Origin: CAMCTV01 sp964420985
Lineage (GTDB): Bacteria; Bacteroidota; Bacteroidia; Flavobacteriales_D; Sanyastnellaceae
Reading direction: 5' to 3'
NCBI GenBank assembly: GCA_964420985.1
Contig: CAYQUT010000007.1
Location: forward strand, 1-64,000
Length of the DNA stretch: 64,000 nucleotides
Shown here piece by piece: positions 24,518 to 31,734 of the stretch (positions are counted from its first letter, which is position 1; each line of letters begins with the position of its first letter). Below the pieces are notes generated by a model. The model was given only the letters and a program-made list of their open reading frames with translations. It made no database searches and was not told where the DNA came from. A program made the position numbers and the translations under genes.

Positions 24518-25186
24518 ATGCTCGAGATTCCTTACAACATGCCCATGGTTTTTGTAACCCTGGCCGTCATTCTTATGGGCTTATTGCCCTTGTGGAAAAG
24601 CAATGATGACAAAACCAAAGGCAATATGCATTTCTTTGCTTTAGCATGGGTATTGTGGGGGTTGTTCCAAAGTGTGCTTTCGCTGAACCGCTGGTACATG
24701 GACAGAAAAGGCGGGTATTTTCATTTCATCTACCCTTGGATACTTTTATTGTTCGTCCTGTGGTTTGTACTAAAAGCCAAAAAAGGATTGCGTTGGTCCA
24801 ACAGTCTTAATACCCGATTGCTTTTTGCTCCCGTAATTTTTGCCTCCCTGCTTATCCCCATTTACATAGGGTTGATGGACTACAAACAAATATCCTCTGC
24901 ACTTTGCAGTCCCCTCAATTATGTGTTGCCTATCATTGGAGTCGTAGGATTGGGGATGTGGAACAAATGTTCCTCTCTTGTGATACAAATTTTGCACCTT
25001 TCCATTTTGCTCATGATCTTAGGACAAATGATTATTGGCTATGGTGGAATTCCGAACGCACATCAAGCATGGGATTATACCAATCCCAATTATGCTTTTC
25101 AGCATTTTCCGTACACCCTGATGCCCAATTTAATCTATCCTTTGCTCTTTCTATTCAGTGCCATTGGAATGAAGAGAGGAAAGTAA
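24518..25186 (+). CDS. multi-pass membrane protein, function unknown
   Basis: A 222-residue protein with about seven hydrophobic spans, e.g. MPMVFVTLAVILMGLLPLW at the N terminus and LIYPLLFLFSAIGM at the end. The loops are short and there is no recognised catalytic motif. The C-terminal loop contains aromatic residues (HQAWDYTNPNYAFQHFP). I cannot assign a family. It is single-gene, convergent with the YfhO-like gene with only one base between their stop codons, and driven by a promoter that overlaps that of the FemAB-like gene. Confidence 0.6.
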   Translation: MLEIPYNMPMVFVTLAVILMGLLPLWKSNDDKTKGNMHFFALAWVLWGLFQSVLSLNRWYMDRKGGYFHFIYPWILLLFVLWFVLKAKKGLRWSNSLNTRLLFAPVIFASLLIPIYIGLMDYKQISSALCSPLNYVLPIIGVVGLGMWNKCSSLVIQILHLSILLMILGQMIIGYGGIPNAHQAWDYTNPNYAFQHFPYTLMPNLIYPLLFLFSAIGMKRGK

Positions 25187-25187
25187 A

Positions 25188-27857
25188 TCAACGTTTCTTG
25201 TAGGCCAAAAAAGTTGTCCCCAACAACAATAGTATCATCAATATGGAGCCTATGCTCGATAAGTTGGTTCCCTTTTCCCACACCGCGGGCTCAAACTTCC
25301 ACTCTATTTTGTGATTTCCTGCAGGAACCACAGTAGAGCGGAGAATAAAATTCACCTGAGCCACTTCAACCAGCTGATCATCAATGTAACAATTCCAACC
25401 TTCGGGGTAATAAATTTCTGAAAATACCGCCGTTCTTTTCTTTTTAACTGTTGCATTATAAATCAAGTGATTGGGCGCATAAGTGGAAAGCTCGATTTTA
25501 TCTGTACTGTCTGATTGTGATTCAACCAATTGTCCTGCAAATTTCACATTCACCACTAATTCGTTTTTGGGATCGATTTTAGCAAGTGCTTGAATCTCCT
25601 CATTGGCATTTTTTACAACATTCAATTTCTCAACAAACCAAGCTGCACCGCAAGCATTGGGGTTGATCAAAGGGGGATTTTCCGCATTGTACACAATGTA
25701 TTTGGCATTGAGCATATTCAATACAGGGGTGTTTTTAAAAGCTCCTGACTGCTTGCCGGAACGCAATGAGTCAATCATCTCTTTCATTTCAGGTTGAATG
25801 GCAAACTCGATCACCTCCTGGTAACGCTTTAATTTTGCACCATGGTATCCGCCAATACTCTTGTGCAAATAACTTACATCGGCATTATTGAAAGGGTTTT
25901 GCAAGGTAAATACTCTGTAATGTGAAGACAAATTGAGCGCTGCAAAAGAGGCAATTTGGTCTTTTACCTCAGGGTTCTTATAGGTTTTCCATTGTTCATT
26001 TTCGCTCATGGCTTGGGCTATGACTTTCTTTTTCTCTGCCCAACCTTTTGCCTGTGGTTTTTCGTTCTCAAGAATCATTAAATCCGCTTTGGAAGGGGAA
26101 ACTGGAACATTTTTTTCTTCCGCCTTTACATACCTCACATATCTTCCCTTTTCTTTGTCATTGTTCAAATATCTGCGGCAGACACTCCATTGATCTGAAA
26201 AAATGACTAACCCAATTATGGCTAAAATGGGAAGTTGTGCTTTAGACCAACGCATCATGGCTATGGCCGCTCCCAACAACACAATAACAATGAGCAAAGC
26301 CCTTTGCACATCCGCTGAAAACATGTTGATTCTTGCATCAATAACAGCAGTCTCCACCTTATCTACCAATGCCATTTCTTGCGCAGAAATAGCATTTGGA
26401 TTTTTGATTACCTCAAATTGAACCAGACGATTCGTGATCCTATCCACCTCATTTTCCGTTTCAAAATTCCCTATCATTTTGGGCTGTGCCACCATGATCA
26501 GGATTACAGCAACCAATCCGCCTGAAACCATCAACCATTTTTTGCTCACTTCTTCCCACTTCACTTTCTGCTCAATGATTTGATTCAACAACAAACCGGC
26601 CAGGCTCACCCAAGCAATGGGCAGCAACATCAAAATCATTTTTGAATCCCTGAACTTCTTGTACATGGGAAAGTGATGAATGAAAAAATCATTCAATCCC
26701 GTCATGTCCTTTACACTCAAACCAATAGCCAGCAAAGTGGCCACTAAAAACGCCCACTTGATGTTGTCTTTTAAGAATACCAATGCTAGTGCAGTAAAAA
26801 CAACAGCAAACCAACCAAAATAAAAAGCTCCGCCACTACTGCTCTGCCCTCCCCAATAGGGATCCATGACCTCTACAATAGGCTTGATATCGCGTTTCAC
26901 TCCCTTGAGTGATTCTGGCGCATTCATTTTAAAATATCCATTGGAACCACCAAAAGCATTGGGAAATAAAATACTCCAACGTTCTGCTTTGCCATAGTTA
27001 TAATCCAAAATATAATCTTCTTTCAAACCAATTTGATCCTTAGCTTCCCTCTCTTTGTTGTCCGCCGTAATGGTCAAATCACTGCTACCGCGTGTGGTGT
27101 ACTTACTGTACTCATAGGTTGTCAACAAATTGCTAGAGCTCGGAAGTATCGCAACAACTGATGCCACCAATACCATGACCAACGACACTCCAACATTTTT
27201 AAATGACTTGCCAACAAGGTCTATTAGCATCAAACTCAAGAAAACCAAAGCCAATAATATTCCTGCGTAATAGGTCATTTGCAAGTGATTGGCTGTGATT
27301 TGACAACCCATGAACAACGAGAACAACGCCCATCCCAAATAAGACTGGCTGCGCATCGCATATATCATGGCTCCAAGCATGGGGGCTATAAATGCAATGG
27401 CCATCACTTTGGCGGTGTGTCCAGCGCCCAAATACAGCACATTGACCGTGGAAAGACCAATTGCTAGACCCATCAACATGGCTACCCATGGTTTCACACG
27501 CAAAAACAATCCCAAGAAATATCCTCCGAGTAATGCAACAAACAAAGTACCCACGGCGCCGGGTAAACCCATTCGAAAGAATAAAATAAACCAGCGGAAA
27601 ACATTGGCGTTGTGTTCTGTCGATATTTGATAGGCGGGCATTCCTCCAAACATGCTATCCGTCCATAAAGGCTCTTCACCATTCACCATGCGATAATCCA
27701 TGGTTTCTTTGGACATGCCTTTCCAATTGTCTATGTCTCCTTGTCTCAAATCATAACCGTCCATGATGGGAGAGAAATAAGCAATTGAGACCACCAAAAA
27801 CAAAACAATGGCCAGTGCGTGTGGTAGTGAGTGAATAAGAATTTTTTTCATGTTCAT
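25188..27857 (-). CDS. YfhO-like multi-pass membrane protein
   Basis: An 889-residue polytopic protein. The N terminus carries a span followed by the large-loop signature IMDGYDLRQGDIDNW and EPLWTDSMFGGMPAYQIS, a hallmark of the YfhO (GT-C-like) family in Bacteroidota. Some twelve spans follow. The soluble C-terminal part (about 600-860) is a beta-rich domain with MLNAKYIVYN and SEIYYPEGWNCYID, and then a last span. Family members are linked to glycosylation of teichoic acids or unknown envelope glycans. The ATG overlaps the stop of the DUF4834 gene (ATGA). It is the last gene of a gldA-DUF4834-yfhO unit. Confidence 0.85.
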   Translation of the reverse strand: MNMKKILIHSLPHALAIVLFLVVSIAYFSPIMDGYDLRQGDIDNWKGMSKETMDYRMVNGEEPLWTDSMFGGMPAYQISTEHNANVFRWFILFFRMGLPGAVGTLFVALLGGYFLGLFLRVKPWVAMLMGLAIGLSTVNVLYLGAGHTAKVMAIAFIAPMLGAMIYAMRSQSYLGWALFSLFMGCQITANHLQMTYYAGILLALVFLSLMLIDLVGKSFKNVGVSLVMVLVASVVAILPSSSNLLTTYEYSKYTTRGSSDLTITADNKEREAKDQIGLKEDYILDYNYGKAERWSILFPNAFGGSNGYFKMNAPESLKGVKRDIKPIVEVMDPYWGGQSSSGGAFYFGWFAVVFTALALVFLKDNIKWAFLVATLLAIGLSVKDMTGLNDFFIHHFPMYKKFRDSKMILMLLPIAWVSLAGLLLNQIIEQKVKWEEVSKKWLMVSGGLVAVILIMVAQPKMIGNFETENEVDRITNRLVQFEVIKNPNAISAQEMALVDKVETAVIDARINMFSADVQRALLIVIVLLGAAIAMMRWSKAQLPILAIIGLVIFSDQWSVCRRYLNNDKEKGRYVRYVKAEEKNVPVSPSKADLMILENEKPQAKGWAEKKKVIAQAMSENEQWKTYKNPEVKDQIASFAALNLSSHYRVFTLQNPFNNADVSYLHKSIGGYHGAKLKRYQEVIEFAIQPEMKEMIDSLRSGKQSGAFKNTPVLNMLNAKYIVYNAENPPLINPNACGAAWFVEKLNVVKNANEEIQALAKIDPKNELVVNVKFAGQLVESQSDSTDKIELSTYAPNHLIYNATVKKKRTAVFSEIYYPEGWNCYIDDQLVEVAQVNFILRSTVVPAGNHKIEWKFEPAVWEKGTNLSSIGSILMILLLLGTTFLAYKKR

Positions 27858-28108
27858 TTATCGTCTTTGATTTCAATATAATCTACATATTCACCAACAG
27901 GTGCTTGATTTTTTTTAGTTGGTTGAGGAGTGGTGGCTTGTCTTTGCTGTCGTTCAAGCTCCTCTCTGGTTTTATTCATTGCATAATTGACACTCATGCG
28001 GGCTATCATCCGCAACAAATAGCTAATGAAAATAATCCACAACAATATTCTGATGACGCCCCACAATGAAGCCGAATAAACAGCAGGCTCAAAAGATGAA
28101 TACATCAT
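27854..28108 (-). CDS. DUF4834 family membrane protein
   Basis: An 84-residue protein with one membrane span (residues ~15-38, LWGVIRILLWIIFISYLLRM) and a charged, disordered tail ending VGEYVDYIEIKDDK, the DUF4834 signature. Function is unknown. It overlaps gldA and the YfhO-like gene by four bases each, so all three are translationally coupled. This arrangement is suggestive of a role in the envelope. Confidence 0.8.
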   Translation of the reverse strand: MMYSSFEPAVYSASLWGVIRILLWIIFISYLLRMIARMSVNYAMNKTREELERQQRQATTPQPTKKNQAPVGEYVDYIEIKDDK

Positions 28109-29016
28109 TTTTCTGTGATCGTTAAATCCTTGAAAATATCCTCCAAACGCTGCTCCTTCTGATTCATGGTCAGCACTACACGACCTTCCTCATTCATGCG
28201 CTTGGCGATATCTATTCGATTGTCTATACCCGCCTGTACATCCAACTCCCATTTCAGTGCACCGACGCTATTGACTTTTATTACACCAGAAATAGACCTC
28301 AAGGTGTTCTCGTTGACCGGACCATCCAACTCAATATAAATTCTATTGATGCCACTGTTTTGCTTCAAATCTTGAATAGACTGGTCTGCTATCAATTTTC
28401 CTCGATTTACAATCAACGCTCTTGAACAAATAGCCTCCACCTCTTGCATGATGTGCGTAGAAAACATCACTGTTTTTTCTTGGCCGACGCTTTGAATTAA
28501 ATTTCTAATTTCGATCAATTGATTGGGGTCTAGTCCACTGGTGGGCTCATCTAAAATGAGCACCGCTGGATCATGGATTAAGGCTTGGGCCAATCCCACC
28601 CGTTGTCTGTATCCCTTTGATAGTGCACCTATACGCTTGTGCGCCTCAAAACCCAATCCAACGCGTTCAATCATTTCATTGACCCGATGACTTACTTTAT
28701 CCAACTTGTAAATCCCGGCAATAAAGGAGAGATATTCCTTAACATACATCTCCAAATAGAGTGGGTTGTGTTCCGGTAAATAACCGATCAATCTTCTGGA
28801 GTCCATGCTTTGGGTCACCACGTCGTATCCATTCACCGATACCTCTCCTTTGGTGGCTGGGATAAATGAAGTAATGATTTTCATCATGGTGCTTTTTCCC
28901 GCACCATTTGGACCGAGAAAACCTACAATTTGACCCTTTGGGATTTCAAAGGAAACCGCATCTAGTGCCCATTGTGGGCCATATTGCTTGGAAACATTTT
29001 TTACGATAATCGACAT
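28105..29016 (-). CDS. gldA: GldA-type gliding-motility ABC transporter ATP-binding protein
   Basis: A 303-residue ABC ATPase. Walker A is GPNGAGKST near residue 35, the signature motif is LSKGYRQRVGLAQAL near 138, and Walker B is LILDEPTSGLD near 158, followed by the H loop FSTHIMQEVEA. The C-terminal extension to 303 residues fits the GldA subgroup. In Flavobacterium, GldA works with the membrane subunits GldF and GldG in gliding; those genes are not in this window, so the assignment to GldA rests on overall resemblance. Its start is backed by a TACCTTTG promoter motif 20 bases upstream. Confidence 0.85.
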   Translation of the reverse strand: MSIIVKNVSKQYGPQWALDAVSFEIPKGQIVGFLGPNGAGKSTMMKIITSFIPATKGEVSVNGYDVVTQSMDSRRLIGYLPEHNPLYLEMYVKEYLSFIAGIYKLDKVSHRVNEMIERVGLGFEAHKRIGALSKGYRQRVGLAQALIHDPAVLILDEPTSGLDPNQLIEIRNLIQSVGQEKTVMFSTHIMQEVEAICSRALIVNRGKLIADQSIQDLKQNSGINRIYIELDGPVNENTLRSISGVIKVNSVGALKWELDVQAGIDNRIDIAKRMNEEGRVVLTMNQKEQRLEDIFKDLTITEK

Positions 29017-29035
29017 CTCTTTTCAGCCTTCAGAA

Positions 29036-29043
29036 CAAAGGTA
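29036..29043 (-). promoter_or_regulatory. -7 promoter element of gldA
   Basis: Minus-strand TACCTTTG fits TAnnTTTG; a TTG on the minus strand at 29063-29065 is 19 bases upstream as a -33 candidate. Confidence 0.7.
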
Positions 29044-29093
29044 AACGATGAGGAACCTTTTACAAAATGTAAATCTCTGTGTATCTTAGTAAA

Positions 29094-30218
29094 ATGAAAG
29101 TAGAACAATGCATTTGGACCTCAGAAGGGCAATGGGGCAATTCAAACCCCTCACTTGCCACAGCACAATTGGTATTTATTTTTATTGGCATCGACTTAAA
29201 AAATCAAGACCAATTGTTGATTGATCTCCAAAGTCATTATCCAAATGGACACCTCATTTTTTGCAGTACTGCAGGTGAAATTGCTGGTGATAAAATATTG
29301 GATGAAAGTGCAGTTTGTACGGCCATTCACTTCGAAAAAACGCAAATCAAAATTCACAGACAAATCATCACCGATACAGCTGATAGCGCTCTTTGCGGCC
29401 AAAACATTGCCGACGCTCTGGCCGGTGATGACCTGAAGAGTATTTTTATTTTAAGCGAAGGAACCTTGACCAATGGCGACTTCCTGATTCAAGGAGTAAA
29501 TGAACATTTACAACAAAAAGTTTTGATCACTGGTGGGCTTGCGGGTGATGCTGGAAGGTTTACCCAAACTTTTGTTGGTGTCAATGAAGTTCCACAGCCT
29601 GGCGTTATTGCTGCTGTTGGCTTTTATGGCAACAACATCGAAATTGGACACGGCTCACAGGGCGGATGGACAGAGTTTGGTCCTATTAGAACGGTTACTT
29701 CATCTGAAAAAAATGTCTTGTACACCCTAGACAACACCAATGCATTGGAATTGTACAAGCGCTACTTGGGTGAACGCGCAGAGGAGCTTCCAGGATCCGC
29801 TTTGTTATTCCCTTTGTGTATCATCAATGACGATGGCACTCAATTGGTAAGAACCATTCTCAATATAGACGAAAGCAATGGTTCCATGACCTTTGCTGGA
29901 AATTTGCCACAAGGCTCTAAGGTTCAATTCATGATGGCCAATTTTGATCACCTCATAGAAGGTGCTGAAATGGCCGCCGCCGAAAATGATGGCCTAAAAA
30001 GTCCCTCTTTGGCCATTCTTATCTCTTGTGTTGGACGCCGTATTGTATTGGGACAACGCACAGAAGAAGAATTGGATGCTGTAATTGAAAGAATTGGAGA
30101 TGATACCATCTACTGCGGATTCTATTCCAATGGAGAAATTTCACCATTAAAAGATTCTGTCACCTGTGCCCTGCACAACCAAACCATGACCATAACCACT
30201 TTCAAAGAAATGGCATGA
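29094..30218 (+). CDS. FIST-domain sensory protein
   Basis: A 374-residue protein made of FIST_N and FIST_C domains, which are predicted to bind small ligands such as amino acids. The N-terminal domain begins with QLVFIFIGIDLKNQDQLLID, and HLIFCSTAGEIAGDKIL is a clear FIST_N landmark. FIST_C is marked by LELYKRYLGERAEELPGSAL and the terminal CGFYSNGEISP. No kinase or methyl-accepting domain is fused, so it would work as a stand-alone sensor. A GTG at 29079 opens the frame, but ATG at 29094 follows a TATCTTAG -7-like element and is preferred. It is coupled to purN (ATGA). Confidence 0.85.
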   Translation: MKVEQCIWTSEGQWGNSNPSLATAQLVFIFIGIDLKNQDQLLIDLQSHYPNGHLIFCSTAGEIAGDKILDESAVCTAIHFEKTQIKIHRQIITDTADSALCGQNIADALAGDDLKSIFILSEGTLTNGDFLIQGVNEHLQQKVLITGGLAGDAGRFTQTFVGVNEVPQPGVIAAVGFYGNNIEIGHGSQGGWTEFGPIRTVTSSEKNVLYTLDNTNALELYKRYLGERAEELPGSALLFPLCIINDDGTQLVRTILNIDESNGSMTFAGNLPQGSKVQFMMANFDHLIEGAEMAAAENDGLKSPSLAILISCVGRRIVLGQRTEEELDAVIERIGDDTIYCGFYSNGEISPLKDSVTCALHNQTMTITTFKEMA

Positions 30219-30781
30219 TACGGTTGGCCATTTTAGGTTCTGGTTCTGGTTCTAATGCATTGAACATCATTGAACAATGTAAACAGAGACTTGATATCCA
30301 AGTTGCTGTTGTCATTTGCAATATTGAGGGCGCAGGTATTCTCGATCATGCCAAAAACAATGGAATCCCCGCTGTTGTTATTTCCAACAACGAACTGAAA
30401 ACAGAAGACAACTTGATACATGTACTCCAACAACATCAAGTAGATTGGATCGTATTGGCCGGTTTTCTGCGAAAAATAGGTTCTGAGGTCTGCCAGGCTT
30501 TCCCAAATAAAATTTTGAATATACATCCCGCCTTGTTGCCCAAATACGGGGGAAAAGGCATGTACGGACATTTTGTACATGAGGCGGTTTATGAAAATAA
30601 AGAAACACAATCAGGAATTACCATTCACTTTGTCAATGAGCACTATGATGAGGGCAATATCATTGCTCAGTTCACTGCTAATCTTGAACCATCTGATACC
30701 CCTAAAGACATCGAAACCAAGGTAAGGGCGCTTGAAATTGCCCATTTTCCATCCGTCATATTCGAAACCATCTTAAAATGA
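30215..30781 (+). CDS. purN: phosphoribosylglycinamide formyltransferase
   Basis: A 188-residue PurN. It transfers a formyl group from 10-formyl-tetrahydrofolate to GAR in purine synthesis. The N-terminal AILGSGSGSNALNII binds phosphate, the catalytic Asn-His-Asp set lies in LNIHPALLPKYGGKGM and HFVNEHYDEGNIIAQ, and LAGFLRKIG is present. The gene is sandwiched between FIST and an esterase with ATGA overlaps on both sides, which is an unusual context for a purine gene. The length is standard. Confidence 0.95.
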   Translation: MIRLAILGSGSGSNALNIIEQCKQRLDIQVAVVICNIEGAGILDHAKNNGIPAVVISNNELKTEDNLIHVLQQHQVDWIVLAGFLRKIGSEVCQAFPNKILNIHPALLPKYGGKGMYGHFVHEAVYENKETQSGITIHFVNEHYDEGNIIAQFTANLEPSDTPKDIETKVRALEIAHFPSVIFETILK

Positions 30782-31692
30782 AAAAACTTGTTCTCTTGAT
30801 GGGTCTTGGTCTCAACACCTTGACCCATTTGGCGCTATGTCAAAAACCGGAAAGTTCTGTGGGCCAAATTGATTTCATCCCCACATTTTCATCAAAATAT
30901 GTTGATTCTCGATCTGTAGCCGTTTGGCTTCCTGATGGCTACACACAGGACAAAAAATACAAAGTGCTTTATCTTCATGATGGACAAAACCTCTTTGATG
31001 CCAATATTACATGGAATCATCAGGAATGGAATATCGATGAACATTTGCAACACCTCATTGACAACCATCAAATAGAACCCTGCATTGCCGTTGGCATTTG
31101 GAACAACGGATCCAAAAGACACATTGAGTACTTTCCTCAGAAACCATTTGAAATGCTGGAGGAGTCTTTTCGTGATTCGCTGCTAAAGACTACCAAACGG
31201 AATGAAGAGACGCCCATGTTTGCAGGAGAAATTATTTCAGATAACTACTTGCTTTTTTTAACCAAGGAACTCATTCCATATATCGAAAAAAACTACAGTG
31301 TCGGTCAAAAATCCAAAGACAGACTCATTGCCGGTGCCAGCATGGGAGGACTCATTTCATGGTATGCCGTGTTGGAATATCCACATGTATTTGACCATGC
31401 CGCATGCTTTTCAACCCATTGGCCTGGAATATGGCCAAAAGATGATCCAGAGCAAAAAATATTCGAGGCATTTCTTCATTATGCGGCCCAGAAAAATATC
31501 CCAAATGCCCGTTGGTATTTTGATCACGGAACAGAAGGTCTAGATCAATACTACGGACCTTATCAAGAAAAAATGAATGTCGTCTACTCCGAAAATAAAC
31601 ATTTCAAAAGCCGCGTTCATCAGGGGTTTGATCATAGCGAAAATTCATGGTCCCATCATTTTGAGGAAGCCATTATCCATTTGTGGAAATAA
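30778..31692 (+). CDS. secreted alpha/beta-hydrolase esterase (esterase D-like)
   Basis: A 304-residue exported protein with signal peptide (MKKLVLLMGLGLNTLTHLALCQ). The catalytic fold is that of the putative esterase (Fes/EstD-like) family: VAVWLPDGY, VLYLHDGQNLFD, the nucleophile elbow GASMGGLIS with Ser near residue 184, and a C-terminal His in HQGFDHSENSW. A similar set occurs in enterobactin esterases and alpha-galactoside-type esterases. The substrate is unknown. It overlaps purN by four bases and terminates at the hairpin at 31691. Confidence 0.82.
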   Translation: MKKLVLLMGLGLNTLTHLALCQKPESSVGQIDFIPTFSSKYVDSRSVAVWLPDGYTQDKKYKVLYLHDGQNLFDANITWNHQEWNIDEHLQHLIDNHQIEPCIAVGIWNNGSKRHIEYFPQKPFEMLEESFRDSLLKTTKRNEETPMFAGEIISDNYLLFLTKELIPYIEKNYSVGQKSKDRLIAGASMGGLISWYAVLEYPHVFDHAACFSTHWPGIWPKDDPEQKIFEAFLHYAAQKNIPNARWYFDHGTEGLDQYYGPYQEKMNVVYSENKHFKSRVHQGFDHSENSWSHHFEEAIIHLWK

Positions 31693-31717
31693 AAAAGGGA
31701 GCTTTCGCTCCCTTTTT
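31691..31717. terminator. bidirectional terminator
   Basis: Hairpin AAAAAAGGGAGC/GCTCCCTTTTT with a TTTC loop; serves both the esterase (+) and the MopE-like gene (-), which converge here. Confidence 0.9.
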
Positions 31718-31734
31718 CAAAATCATAGCATTCA

